A stretch of DNA of 64,000 nucleotides, taken from an uncultured beta proteobacterium. GTDB lineage: Bacteria; Pseudomonadota; Gammaproteobacteria; Burkholderiales; SG8-41. The position numbers were made by a program, and so were the translations under genes. The stretch's first letter is position 1. Every line of letters begins with the position of its first letter. Under the pieces are notes generated by a model that had not been told where the DNA came from, searched no databases, and saw only the letters and a program-made list of their open reading frames with translations. The DNA is taken from positions 20,973 to 84,972 of the forward strand of contig CAITMU010000082.1 of assembly GCA_903893565.1 (NCBI GenBank), given 5' to 3'. This document shows, one piece after another, positions 54,761-64,000 of the stretch.

Positions 54761-55704
54761 GGCGGGGTTACAAGTCCTGCACTATGCGCTTGTTGATCGG
54801 CATGGTAGCTTGATCGGACTAAGGGCCCGCACGCCGCGTGCACAAAACCCATTTGCTGAGCCTGTTGTTTGTAGTGTTCAAAACTAGACAAGGGGGCATA
54901 GCGTAAAACGGGCAAGTGATGAAGACTGGGCTGCAGATATTGCCCGATGGTGAGCATATCGACTTGATGGGATCGTAAGTCTTGCATAACTTCTATAATT
55001 TCTTCGTCGGTTTCCCCTAATCCAACCATCAAACCCGACTTGGTGGGAATGAGTGGATAGCGGCTTTTGAACTGCTGAAGTAGTGCAAGAGAATTGCGGT
55101 AATCAGCGCCGGGCCGGACTTGTTTGTAAAGGCGGGGGACGGTTTCTAAATTATGGTTCATGACATCGGGGGGGCATGCGGCTAAAATATCCAGTGCGAT
55201 ATCCAACCGACCCCTGAAGTCTGGCACTAGCACTTCGATGCGTGTTTGAGGTGATTTTTCACGAACGGCTTGGATACAGGCCTTAAAGTGCGCTGCACCG
55301 CCGTCGCGAAGATCATCGCGGTCTACACTCGTAATAACGACATACTTTAATTGTAGTGAGGCAATGGTTTGTGCCAGATGGTCAGGCTCTGCGAGATCAG
55401 GCGGTAGTGGACGACCGTGACCCACGTCACAAAAGGGGCAACGACGCGTACACAAGTCACCTAGAATCATGAAGGTAGCGGTTCCCTGACTAAAGCACTC
55501 GCCGATATTAGGGCATGAGGCTTCTTCACACACGGTGTGTAAATTCTGTTCGCGTAAAATACGCTTAATCTGTTGAAAGCGTGGGCCGTCTGAAAGTCGT
55601 ACCCGAATCCAGTCGGGTTTTTTTAAGGCTTCCACAGGCACTATTTTAATGGGATTACGCGCTGTTTTGGCGGCGCCTTTTTGTTTTTGTCCAGGAACGA
55701 TCAT
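54757..55704 (-). CDS. lipA: lipoyl synthase
   Basis: A 315-residue radical-SAM enzyme inserting two sulfurs into octanoyl groups. The auxiliary cluster cysteines are [12 protein letters not shown], the radical-SAM cluster [15 protein letters not shown], and the C-terminal RSSYHAD supplies the serine ligand. Length and motifs are normal. It acts after LipB, encoded 12 bases upstream. The products serve 2-oxoacid dehydrogenases, the glycine cleavage system and the lipoyl domain of the LpdA in this window. Confidence 0.97.
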   Translation of the reverse strand: MIVPGQKQKGAAKTARNPIKIVPVEALKKPDWIRVRLSDGPRFQQIKRILREQNLHTVCEEASCPNIGECFSQGTATFMILGDLCTRRCPFCDVGHGRPLPPDLAEPDHLAQTIASLQLKYVVITSVDRDDLRDGGAAHFKACIQAVREKSPQTRIEVLVPDFRGRLDIALDILAACPPDVMNHNLETVPRLYKQVRPGADYRNSLALLQQFKSRYPLIPTKSGLMVGLGETDEEIIEVMQDLRSHQVDMLTIGQYLQPSLHHLPVLRYAPLSSFEHYKQQAQQMGFVHAACGPLVRSSYHADQQAHSAGLVTPP

Positions 55705-55716
55705 AGCGGTGTCTTT

Positions 55717-56382
55717 TTAAAGCAGGCTTTGAAGTAAGTGAGGGAGAAGCTGGTCGGCAATGGTGTCGATGGGTGCGTTGACACCATGATCGGCTAATTG
55801 AGTGACTTTTAAATTGGCGTAGCCACAGGGGTTGATTGCTAAAAAGGGATTAAGATCCATATTAATGTTTAAAGATAGGCCATGGTAGCAGCAACCATTT
55901 TTAATACGTAGTCCGAGAGCGGCGATTTTTGCCTCTCCAAGGTATACCCCAGGGGCCTCTTTGCGAGAATGCGCGTTAAGCCCGAGTTGGCTCAGTAAGT
56001 TTATCACTGCTATTTGCATTTGCTCTACCAGATGTCGAATCCCCCATCCGGAACGTTTAACATCGAGTAAGAGGTAGGCCACTAATTGTCCTGGACCGTG
56101 GTAGGTGATTTGCCCACCCCGGTCCACTTTGAATAACGGTATTTCTGTGTTCGGATTCAAAAGGTGTTCACGCTTACCGGCAATGCCAAGAGTATAAACG
56201 GGGGGGTGCTCCACCAACCATATTTCATCTGGGGTGACGGCGGTGCGAGCGAGAGTGAAAGTTTTCATGGCCTCCCAGGTTAAGAGGTAATCACAAAGCC
56301 CAAGGCGCCTAACGCTAGGGTGCAAGGATTGATAATTCTTGGGTGCGTTAGGGGGGGGTGAGGGGGGGCTTAGGCAGTCCAT
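55717..56382 (-). CDS. lipB: octanoyltransferase
   Basis: Moves octanoate from acyl carrier protein to lipoyl domains. Core motifs are RGGQITYHGPGQLVAYLL, the catalytic Lys in GEAKIAALGLRIKNGCCYHG and the Cys in INPCGYANLKV. Start uncertain: ATG 56382 gives 221 residues, close to the family length, but lacks a ribosome site; ATG 56442 would add 20 residues and has GGAACGG just upstream. The frame is open to 56658. It normally follows ybeD; here two plus-strand genes lie between. Confidence 0.94.
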   Translation of the reverse strand: MDCLSPPSPPPNAPKNYQSLHPSVRRLGLCDYLLTWEAMKTFTLARTAVTPDEIWLVEHPPVYTLGIAGKREHLLNPNTEIPLFKVDRGGQITYHGPGQLVAYLLLDVKRSGWGIRHLVEQMQIAVINLLSQLGLNAHSRKEAPGVYLGEAKIAALGLRIKNGCCYHGLSLNINMDLNPFLAINPCGYANLKVTQLADHGVNAPIDTIADQLLPHLLQSLL

Positions 56383-56500
56383 GGGGTTCAGGCATGATTG
56401 TTCGATCGATTCAACGGTAGCACAATAGCCAAGATAAAGCATCCGTTCCAGCAAGGGTGAGTTAAACGACTGGGGTTGATGATGAGTGAGGTGCGGATTG

Positions 56501-57100
56501 ATGGGGGTAAGCCATGAGATGGAAAAAATGCAAACACTAAGGGCGTTCTTTAATCGACCAAGGATCCCACGATGGTCCATGGTGGCCTTACTTTTAGTGT
56601 TGGGCTTGAGTGCAGTCAATACGATGGGCGAGGACAAAAAATCAGCGCGCTCCCCCACTACAACTACGCTAGGCTCGAAGGGTTCGGGAAAACCCCAATC
56701 GTCTTATCAGAAGGATTTGGCCCAACTTTACAATGAGCACCAAAGAGTGGTGGCTTTGTGGCAGGCCTGTGAGGTGGCAGTGCCTGAGCGAAAGGACGCC
56801 ATTGAGCAGGCTTATCGTGGGTGGGCTTTTCGCCATCAGCAAGTGATCGATGATTTGGAAAACCGTTTTGCAGCTATGATTAAACACGCATCTAAGGATG
56901 CCGATGATTATGCTAAAAATTACGGCTTTTATCAGACCGAAGTATTACAAATGCGAGAAAGCCAGAAAAAAAGTCTTTTGGCCAACCCCAAAAAATTGGC
57001 GTTGCAATGTGCTTTTGTTGCGGATTATTTGCAAAATGAACGCTCAGACCTACCCATATTGTTTCCAGCAGAATTTCACCGCATCTACCCTCCCCGCTAG
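56501..57100 (+). CDS. uncharacterised membrane-anchored/secreted protein
   Basis: A predicted protein of about 199 residues that I do not recognise. A hydrophobic segment near residue 25-40 (MVALLLVLGLSAVNTMG) looks like a signal anchor or signal peptide. It is followed by a short Ser/Thr/Lys-rich linker and a charged, mostly helical region (LAQLYNEHQRVVALW, then ENRFAAMIKHASKDADDYAKN). It has one or two cysteines and no catalytic motif. The start is ambiguous: ATG 56501 (GAGG about 9 bases before) or ATG 56519. It lies divergent from lipB, within a cluster where homologous loci usually have no gene on this strand. Confidence 0.6.
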   Translation: MGVSHEMEKMQTLRAFFNRPRIPRWSMVALLLVLGLSAVNTMGEDKKSARSPTTTTLGSKGSGKPQSSYQKDLAQLYNEHQRVVALWQACEVAVPERKDAIEQAYRGWAFRHQQVIDDLENRFAAMIKHASKDADDYAKNYGFYQTEVLQMRESQKKSLLANPKKLALQCAFVADYLQNERSDLPILFPAEFHRIYPPR

Positions 57101-57189
57101 GGGGAAGTGGGGGCTTAGTAAAGTTCGATGAATCGGTGCTGTGGTGGGGGTCCGGGATTTATAAAAAAGGGCGCTCTGGTGGCCCTGAT

Positions 57190-57218
57190 GGGTTACCACC
57201 AAGGCAAGGGCGTAACCC
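57190..57218 (+). promoter_or_regulatory. inverted repeat upstream of the THX promoter
   Basis: GGGTTAC (57190-57196) and GTAACCC (57212-57218) form a 7-base stem with a 15-base loop. A competing GGTGG/CCACC pairing overlaps its left arm. It sits just upstream of the likely THX promoter. No T-run follows, so it is more likely an operator or 3' structure of the upstream gene than an intrinsic terminator. Confidence 0.35.
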
Positions 57219-57234
57219 GCCCAAGCGATAGGCG

Positions 57235-57263
57235 TTGGAGAACGGCCTAAGGCAGAGTAGAAT
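57235..57263 (+). promoter_or_regulatory. sigma-70-type promoter of the THX gene
   Basis: TTGGAG (57235-57240), a 17-base spacer and TAGAAT (57258-57263). Spacing is ideal and both boxes are good matches to the consensus. The start of transcription would fall near 57270, giving a leader of about 30 bases that contains GGAG (57292-57295). Confidence 0.6.
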
Positions 57264-57300
57264 CGCCTCCTTTCTCTTCATTTTTGGTAACGGAGTCATC

Positions 57301-57423
57301 ATGGGCAAAGGCGATAAACGCACCAAGCGCGGTAAAATATTCAAAGGCTCTTACGGTAATACCAGGCCGCAGGGTGAGGTAGCCAAAAAGACTACAACAG
57401 TTAAAGCCAAGAAAAAAGCCTAA
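57301..57423 (+). CDS. 30S ribosomal protein THX
   Basis: A 40-residue, very basic protein, MGKGDKRTKRGKIFKGSYGN at the start, matching Thx (bS31) of Thermus and its proteobacterial relatives. It fills a cavity at the head of the small ribosomal subunit. The tail is a lysine-rich KKTTTVKAKKKA extension longer than in Thermus (about 27 residues). ATG 57301 has GGAG with a five-base spacer and its own promoter upstream, so it is a stand-alone gene. It is below the usual size cut-off for automated calling and easily missed. Confidence 0.9.
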   Translation: MGKGDKRTKRGKIFKGSYGNTRPQGEVAKKTTTVKAKKKA

Positions 57424-57533
57424 TGAACTGAATAACGCCCTGCTGTGGTTCGCTATTAGAGCCGCACTAAGCGTTTAAGGGCTACGGAATAGCTCTTAAG
57501 GCCCCTGAAGATGGATTCTTAACGCGGTTTAGG

Positions 57534-57797
57534 TCAAAGAACCATCGACACCATAGGGTGTGAGGATAATTCTCGATAAAGCTGATCGAGCTCTTCTTGA
57601 GAGGTGGCTCTAAGGGTGCAGGTGAGGCTAAGATATTTGCCTTGAGCACTTGGGCGCATTTGCATCTGCGCCCCATCAAAACTCGGTATATGGCGTTGCA
57701 CGATAGATAAAATGGCCTGTGCATAGCCGGGTTGGGCTTTGCCGAGGATTTTTATTGGAAAATCGCAAGGAAATTCTAAGAGACTCGGGGTCGTCAT
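57534..57797 (-). CDS. ybeD: YbeD/DUF493 family protein
   Basis: An 87-residue protein with an ACT-like fold: LEFPCDFPIKILGKA, then a helix and GKYLSLTCTLRATSQEELDQLYREL. DUF493 proteins are usually encoded just before lipB and thought to be a regulator or partner in lipoate or cell-wall metabolism. No catalytic residue is known. ATG 57797 is used; a TTG at 57815 is in frame. It is 34 bases after dat. Confidence 0.9.
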   Translation of the reverse strand: MTTPSLLEFPCDFPIKILGKAQPGYAQAILSIVQRHIPSFDGAQMQMRPSAQGKYLSLTCTLRATSQEELDQLYRELSSHPMVSMVL

Positions 57798-57831
57798 GGG
57801 GTTTTTGTGATGCAAGTAAGGGTAAGGGGGC

Positions 57832-58677
57832 CTATTGTCCTTCTCGCTTTAGGGCTTGAAAGAGGGCATGCATGCGTTTGAAGACCCTGCCGGGTTTGCC
57901 TTCTCCCACTGGCTGACCGTTAAGGCGAGTCACCGCTAAGACTTCTTTGCTTGACGAAGTGAGCCAGATTTCATCAGCACTCAAGGTTTCGGCTGCGGAT
58001 ATGTCTCGCACTTCGAGCTCAAATTCGCGCTCACGGGCAATTTCTAATATCACTTGGTAGGTGATCCCGGGTAACAGAAGATGATTGGAAACCGGGGCCA
58101 ACAGCACATTGTTTTTGACAATAAATACATTGCTCGTGGAAGCCTCCGTGAGTTGACCCTCACGAAATAAAATGGTCTCCGTGGCGCCTTGTTCGGCAGA
58201 CAATTGGCGCAGCAGACAATTGCCCAATAAAGAAGTGGATTTGATGTCGCATTTTAACCAACGAAAGTCTTCCGAGGTAATAGCGCTGACGCCGTTCTCA
58301 ATGTCCTCGGGACTGGGAGTGTGTAAAGGGTTAGACATCATGAATAGGGTCGGGGGGGTGGACATCGGAAAAGCTTGATCGCGTTTAGCGACGCCGCGAG
58401 TCACTTGAAGATAAATGGATTGATTCTTCTGCGTATGTTTTTCAATCATCGCTAAAAATAGCGACTTCCACGCATCTGTGCTCATGGGGTTTTTAAGCCG
58501 AATGCCATCCAAGCTGTTTTGTAGTCTTTGTAAATGCCAATCGAGGCGAAAGGGATGACGGTCATACACGGGGACTACTTCGTAGACCGCATCGCCAAAT
58601 AAAAAACCTCGGTCAAGCACCGGAATCCGGGCTTCGTCTATGGGCATGAATGACCCATTTAAATATACCATGTTCAT
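57832..58677 (-). CDS. dat: D-amino acid aminotransferase (class IV)
   Basis: A 281-residue PLP enzyme interconverting D-alanine/2-oxoglutarate and pyruvate/D-glutamate. It begins MVYLNGSFMPIDEARIPVLD with RGFLFGDAVYEVVPVYD. The PLP Lys is in CDIKSTSLLGN (about residue 143), and TEASTSNVFIVKNN binds the cofactor phosphate. Fold type IV also includes branched-chain aminotransferases and aminodeoxychorismate lyase; the cell-wall neighbour dacA favours D-amino acids. ATG 58677 is preferred (frame opens at 58767). Between dacA and ybeD. Confidence 0.87.
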   Translation of the reverse strand: MNMVYLNGSFMPIDEARIPVLDRGFLFGDAVYEVVPVYDRHPFRLDWHLQRLQNSLDGIRLKNPMSTDAWKSLFLAMIEKHTQKNQSIYLQVTRGVAKRDQAFPMSTPPTLFMMSNPLHTPSPEDIENGVSAITSEDFRWLKCDIKSTSLLGNCLLRQLSAEQGATETILFREGQLTEASTSNVFIVKNNVLLAPVSNHLLLPGITYQVILEIAREREFELEVRDISAAETLSADEIWLTSSSKEVLAVTRLNGQPVGEGKPGRVFKRMHALFQALKREGQ

Positions 58678-58693
58678 ATTTTTATATTCCGTG

Positions 58694-59845
58694 TTATCGA
58701 AAATACATGAGAAGGGCATCCCACAATCGACCGAAAACACCGGCCACTGGAACGTCTTGAAGCACATAAAGCGGTACCGACTCGTACGCTTTGCCGTTGA
58801 GCTGCAGGTTCAGTGTACCCACAGGCTGGCCGGATCTCAGAGGAGCTAAAAGAGGTTGTAGGGTTTGTGCTGTGGCCGACAGGTGGCTGGCTTCGCCTTT
58901 GGGTACGGTGACATACAGTCCATTAGGAAAACCAAGGTTGACGACATTGTCATTGCCTTTCCACACGCGAGGACGCGAGACGGCTTGTAGCGGCGCGTAG
59001 ACGCGTACGGTATCAAAATTAAGAAATCCATAATTTAACAGTCGTTGGCTTTCCTCAGCTCTTGAAGCGTCGGAGTCAGCGCCTAGAACGACCGCGATCA
59101 GCCGGCGTCCATCGCGTTTGGCTGAGCTAATCAGGCAGTAGCCAGCCGCTTCGGTGTGTCCAGTTTTAACGCCATCCACCGTAGGATCTCTCCAGAGCAG
59201 ACGATTACGGTTTAATTGGGTAATGTTGTTGTAGCGAAATTGCTTTTCTGAATAAAGGGTATAGAAATCGGGGAAATCGCGAATAATGGCGGCCGTGAGG
59301 AGGGCTAAATCCCGTGCGGAAGTGGTGTGACTGGGTTCGGGTAATCCGGAGGCATTAGTAAAGTGGGTATTGGTCAAGCTCAGACGTTTGGCTTGTTGGT
59401 TCATTAATACGACAAAGGCCTCTTCCGTACCCGCAACCGTTTCAGCCAAGCAAAGGGTCGCATCGTTGCCAGATTGAATAATCATACCCCGGAGCAAGTC
59501 ACTCACACTGACGGGTTTATTCACATCAATAAACATACGCGAGCCGTTCGCCCGACGCGCTTTGTCTGACACGGAGACGATTTGATCCCATTTGATTTTA
59601 CGTTGGCGCAGAGCCTCAAAAACCAAATAAGCGCTCATTAATTTAGTCAGAGAAGCCGGTGCAAAACGTTCGTCGTATTGGTAACCCGTCACCAATTGTC
59701 CACTTTGCACATCGAGTAAAGCCCAGGCTTTAGCGTCAATTTGTGAAGGGGGTGCATCCGCCGCCCGAGCCGCAGGCAACAACCCGAGAACTAAGGCGAC
59801 GAAGCAGCAGCAAACAACATAAGAAAAGCGTTCAAATACGATCAA
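58694..59845 (-). CDS. dacA: D-alanyl-D-alanine carboxypeptidase (PBP5/6-type)
   Basis: A 383-residue periplasmic penicillin-binding protein trimming the terminal D-Ala from peptidoglycan stem peptides. A signal peptide (VALVLGLLPAARA) leads to the active-site ASLTK (Ser65-Lys68), SGN (125-127) and VKTGH, then the PBP5 C-terminal beta domain and an amphipathic anchor WDALLMYFR. Start: TTG 59845, because GGAG lies six bases upstream; a longer TTG start at 59890 has no such site. First gene of dacA-dat-ybeD, feeding D-alanine to the next enzyme. Confidence 0.94.
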   Translation of the reverse strand: MIVFERFSYVVCCCFVALVLGLLPAARAADAPPSQIDAKAWALLDVQSGQLVTGYQYDERFAPASLTKLMSAYLVFEALRQRKIKWDQIVSVSDKARRANGSRMFIDVNKPVSVSDLLRGMIIQSGNDATLCLAETVAGTEEAFVVLMNQQAKRLSLTNTHFTNASGLPEPSHTTSARDLALLTAAIIRDFPDFYTLYSEKQFRYNNITQLNRNRLLWRDPTVDGVKTGHTEAAGYCLISSAKRDGRRLIAVVLGADSDASRAEESQRLLNYGFLNFDTVRVYAPLQAVSRPRVWKGNDNVVNLGFPNGLYVTVPKGEASHLSATAQTLQPLLAPLRSGQPVGTLNLQLNGKAYESVPLYVLQDVPVAGVFGRLWDALLMYFR

Positions 59846-61266
<1,421 letters not shown>

Positions 61267-61267
<1 letters not shown>

Positions 61268-61950
61268 TGAAGTCTTTGATGGGTTTGAGTCGTTCGGGTG
61301 GAGTGCAAAAGGCAGTTTGGACTTGGATTTTTGATCTCGACAATACTTTGCATAATGCCGGTGTGCATGTCTTTCCTCAAATCAATCGTGCGATGACCCG
61401 TTATCTGCAAGTTCACCTTAATGTGGATGAGGCCACTGCCAATGCTTTAAGACAAAAGTATTGGCGCCGTTATGGCGCGACCTTGGAGGGGTTGATCCGT
61501 CACCATCGGATTGATCCGGAGCATTTTTTAAGGGAAACTCACCAATTTCCCGATTTATCTAAGGTTTTGGTATCAGAACCCCAATTGCACGCGACCCTTC
61601 AATGTTTGCCAGGTCGTAAGTTTGTGTTTTCTAATGCCCCAGTGCATTATGCTGAGGCTGTAATCCGAGCGTTGGGCATACGGGATTTATTTTCAGCCGT
61701 TTATGCCATTGAGAACACAGGCTACCGGCCTAAGCCGGATAGTTATGGGTTTTTGAAGTTGTGCCGCAGTTACCGACTGAAGCCACAACGTTGTATCATG
61801 GTTGAAGATAACTTGGATAATTTGAAAATGGCCAAGCGTTTGGGTATGAAAGCCTTTTGGGTGAGGGGGGCGGCCCGAGGGCAAACGCCGGGTTACGTGG
61901 ATAGAACAATTTTTCGGCTAGCCCATTTGGCTGGCCCATTAGGACCTTGA
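61267..61950 (+). CDS. HAD-family pyrimidine 5'-nucleotidase
   Basis: A 227-residue haloacid-dehalogenase-fold phosphatase, resembling Sdt1/YjjG-like pyrimidine nucleotidases. Motif I is FDLDNTLHNAG (nucleophile Asp and the Asp two on), motif II FSNAP, motif III Lys in TGYRPKPDSYGF, motif IV VEDNLDNLKMA. It dephosphorylates UMP/CMP-type nucleotides or non-canonical ones. The A of its ATG is the last base of the argB stop, so the genes are coupled; this pair followed by slmA is common in betaproteobacteria. Confidence 0.88.
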
Positions 61951-61965
61951 GCGCAGAGGAAAAGA

Positions 61966-62550
61966 GTGGCGAAAACTGGAGAGCGCAAAACGCAGATTTT
62001 GCAGACCCTAGCGCAGATGCTAGAGCGGCCTGCGGCGGAGAAGATCACAACGGCAGCTTTGGCTAAACGCTTGAGCGTGTCGGAGGCTGCATTGTATCGG
62101 CATTTTTCGGGCAAGGCGCAGATGTTTGAAGGGTTAATTGATTTTATTGAGGGAACGATTTTTTCCTTAATCAATAAAATTGCCTCTGAAGAAAAAAGTG
62201 GCTTGCGCCAAGTCGAAGGGATGATCGGGGTGCTACTCGGATTTGCGCAAAAAAACTGTGGCATGACCCGCGTTTTGATTGGAGATGCCCTCGTCAATGA
62301 GGATGAGAAACTGCAACTGCGGATTAATCAATTGCACGAGCGATTGGAGGCGTCTTTACGTCAGTCATTGCGCTTTGCCGTTAGCCAGAATGAAATCGCC
62401 GCCGATGTGGATTTGATCGCGCAGGCTAACTTGATGATTGGTTTCGTGATGGGGCGCTGGCAACAATTTGCTAAAAGTGGTTTTAAGCGTGATCCCACCG
62501 AGATGTGGCCAAAACAATGGAAGCAACTGATGGAGGGGGTTTTGGCTTAA
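61966..62550 (+). CDS. slmA: nucleoid occlusion factor SlmA
   Basis: A 194-residue TetR-family DNA-binding protein that blocks FtsZ ring assembly over the nucleoid. The N-terminal helix-turn-helix is ITTAALAKRLSVSEAALYRHFSGKAQMFEGLIDFIE, and the C-terminal domain ends in MGRWQQFAKSGFKRDPTEMW, as in SlmA. GTG 61966 has AGAGGA five bases upstream. It is third in argB-nucleotidase-slmA and converges on moeB. Confidence 0.94.
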   Translation: MAKTGERKTQILQTLAQMLERPAAEKITTAALAKRLSVSEAALYRHFSGKAQMFEGLIDFIEGTIFSLINKIASEEKSGLRQVEGMIGVLLGFAQKNCGMTRVLIGDALVNEDEKLQLRINQLHERLEASLRQSLRFAVSQNEIAADVDLIAQANLMIGFVMGRWQQFAKSGFKRDPTEMWPKQWKQLMEGVLA

Positions 62551-62640
62551 GACGGATCCAGGGTGGAGTAAAGACCGTGGGAGATCACGGCATACTCAAC
62601 AGTACTGGGCGCATCGGATCGTTCTTCGTTGTACGGCGTT

Positions 62641-62674
62641 AATAGCACCAATAGCACCAATAGCGCCAATAACC
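62641..62674. repeat. 9-base tandem repeat, nearly four copies
   Basis: AATAGCACC twice, then AATAGCGCC, then a partial AATAACC, in the short gap between the ends of slmA and moeB. Unit length and position in a convergent intergenic region suggest a replication-slippage microsatellite. It is not a CRISPR; there are no spacers. Confidence 0.75.
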
Positions 62675-62688
62675 TAACCTTTAACTGC

Positions 62689-63435
62689 TCAGACGGAGCA
62701 CACCCGACACTGGGGATCTTTTGTGAGCTTAAGGGTGCGTGTTTTCATGTTCAAGGCATCAAACAACATCAGACGCCCGGCTAGACTTTGGCCCACGTGA
62801 CCGAGCAATTTGAGGGCTTCAGTGGCCTGCAAACTGCCAATAATGCCGGTTAGAGGCGCAAATACACCCATCACGGCGCAGCGCACCTCATCGGACTCCC
62901 CTTCTTCGGGGAAAAGACAGGCATAGCAGGGTGATTCAGGATCACGCAAATCAAACACACTGATTTGTCCGTCAAAGCGTATAGCTGCCCCAGAAATGAG
63001 CGGTTTATGGGATTGAACGCAGGCGGAATTGACGTCATGTCGGGTGGCGAAGTTATCGCACCCGTCAATGACCACATCGGCTTGCTCTACCAATTCTAAT
63101 AACCGAGCCCCCGAAACACGCTCTTGGACTAGGCTGACTATAATCTCCGGATTAAGATCGTGGAGGGATCGCTTTGCGGAATCGACCTTGGACATTCCCA
63201 CAGAGTCCGTCCGATGCATGATCTGTCGTTGCAGATTAGTCAGATCGACCTGGTCGTCATCACATAGCGTGATATGGCCAACGCCGGCACTGGCTAAATA
63301 AAGGGCCACGGGGGAACCCAACCCACCAGCACCAATAATTAATGCATGCGCCTCACAGAGGCGCTGCTGTGCTTCGATGCCCATCTCGGGCAATAAGATG
63401 TGGCGACTGTAGCGAAGCAACTGCTGATCATTCAT
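62689..63435 (-). CDS. moeB: MoeB/ThiF-family adenylyltransferase
   Basis: A 248-residue E1-like enzyme activating the C-terminus of a sulfur carrier (MoaD or ThiS) by adenylation. Nucleotide loop HALIIGAGGLGSPVALYLA, VDLTNLQRQIMH, and paired zinc cysteines CYACLFPEEG and CRVC. The short form without rhodanese domain fits MoeB. The substrate may be molybdopterin synthase or thiamine; the SoxC molybdoenzyme in the window needs the former. It lies 81 bases after the CtpA-type gene on the same strand. Confidence 0.9.
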   Translation of the reverse strand: MNDQQLLRYSRHILLPEMGIEAQQRLCEAHALIIGAGGLGSPVALYLASAGVGHITLCDDDQVDLTNLQRQIMHRTDSVGMSKVDSAKRSLHDLNPEIIVSLVQERVSGARLLELVEQADVVIDGCDNFATRHDVNSACVQSHKPLISGAAIRFDGQISVFDLRDPESPCYACLFPEEGESDEVRCAVMGVFAPLTGIIGSLQATEALKLLGHVGQSLAGRLMLFDALNMKTRTLKLTKDPQCRVCSV

Positions 63436-63516
63436 GGCAGAGAACTCAAAAGACGGGTGATGAGTGGTGCCCTCGGGCGCAAATGGCCAGCGCCCGTTTC
63501 AGTCCCCAGTAAGTCA

Positions 63517-64000
63517 CTAGTGGGTTTCTGTGGCGCTTTTTGTAGCTGAGCGAGATTTGAGGAACGATACGGCTTGTTGTAATTCATAATCATTTTTCGA
63601 GATAATTTCTCCCGGCACAGGTCGTAAATCTTTAATGTCAATTTCTGGGCGTGGCAGCGCGGGTTTCCATTGGTATTTAGCGTAGGTAGCCGCGGCTTGT
63701 TTTTCTTTTTCCAGATCTTTATCTTTGGGCTTGTTGTCCGGAGTGGGTTTGCCAACCTTTAGATGATTGACCAAATCCGCCTCATGCAGTCGGATGCTGG
63801 CCGCTTTGTCCACCGCGGGCTCAAGAGCCAGGTCAGGGGTGATGCCCTTGGCTTGAATTGAGCGACCATTAGGAGTGAAGTAACGTGCGGTGGTTAATTT
63901 GATCGCGGTATTGCCACCCAGGGGCAAGATCGTTTGTACGGATCCCTTACCAAAGGATTGTTGGCCCATAACCACCGCGCGTTGGTGATCTTGCAATGCA
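63517..64000 (-). CDS. C-terminal processing protease (S41), C-terminal fragment
   Basis: The end of a CtpA/Prc-like periplasmic serine protease; the rest lies beyond the window edge and the frame is open there. The catalytic Lys region [16 protein letters not shown] is visible, followed by [21 protein letters not shown] and a charged, Lys-rich tail ending KSATETH. Such proteases trim lipoproteins and cell-wall hydrolases. It is followed by moeB, a pairing common in proteobacteria. Confidence 0.9.
   Translation of the reverse strand, partial: ALQDHQRAVVMGQQSFGKGSVQTILPLGGNTAIKLTTARYFTPNGRSIQAKGITPDLALEPAVDKAASIRLHEADLVNHLKVGKPTPDNKPKDKDLEKEKQAAATYAKYQWKPALPRPEIDIKDLRPVPGEIISKNDYELQQAVSFLKSRSATKSATETH

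Noticed and set aside
62641..62674. CRISPR-like repeats
   Set aside because: Nine-base units are directly adjacent with no spacers, and no cas genes are present.

Overview
The window reads as a dense chromosomal segment of a betaproteobacterium, most likely Burkholderiales. The pointers are gene neighbourhoods I know from that group: RNB exonuclease-tonB-aroE-mtgA, leuS-lptE-holA, thrB-BPSS1780-family protein, DUF2782-polA, cysB/cysI-DUF934, dacA-dat-ybeD-lipB-lipA and argB-nucleotidase-slmA. Bug-type tricarboxylate-transporter binding proteins without their membrane partners point the same way. Base composition looks intermediate. I see no tRNA, rRNA, intact insertion sequence, prophage or CRISPR array. 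Starts are mixed ATG/GTG/TTG, and TGA is used as a normal stop.

Layout. 1-6113: end of an MFS transporter, an erythrin/VIT-type membrane protein, then metH and a phytanoyl-CoA dioxygenase-like gene; the metH leader folds like an SAH riboswitch. 6184-13301: mpl, an AMI1-like amidase, a quinone-oxidoreductase-type enzyme on the other strand, a RIO kinase, ycaO and a YqiA-type esterase. 13302-13821: a decayed kelch-like gene. 13888-18371: RNB exonuclease, TonB-like protein, aroE, mtgA. 18411-26817: a sulfur-compound region with soxXYZA on the plus strand, flanked on the minus strand by two Bug-type binding proteins, a metallo-beta-lactamase-fold hydrolase, a TauD-type dioxygenase and a SoxC-type molybdoenzyme with a short c-type cytochrome. 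27053-31829: a three-gene 2-oxoacid:ferredoxin oxidoreductase operon with an NAD(P)/flavin/Fe-S subunit. 32087-40787: CoA-transferase, lipoyl-domain LpdA, proA, holA, lptE, leuS. 40936-49390: uvrD, a membrane protein, thrB, DUF2782, polA, ybiB. 49403-53928: cysB facing cysI-DUF934-cobA-cbiX (sulfite reduction and its siroheme). 54152-59845: a TlpA-like protein, then lipA-lipB and ybeD-dat-dacA, split by two genes on the opposite strand, one of them the 40-residue ribosomal protein THX. 60383-64000: argB, a HAD nucleotidase, slmA, moeB and the end of a CtpA-type protease.

Functional reading (inference). The organism looks able to oxidise reduced sulfur (SoxXA, SoxYZ, SoxC plus cytochrome; SoxB is not in the window) and perhaps to release sulfite from sulfonates (TauD-like), while also reducing sulfite for assimilation (CysI with its own siroheme genes). 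Central carbon metabolism has a ferredoxin-type 2-oxoacid oxidoreductase. Least ordinary items: the SAH-riboswitch-like metH leader, the SoxY carrier whose C-terminus is not GGCGG, the kelch-like pseudogene interrupted only by TGA codons, a hairpin carrying a B12-box-like string beside cobA/cbiX, and two small ORFs of 56 and 21 codons.
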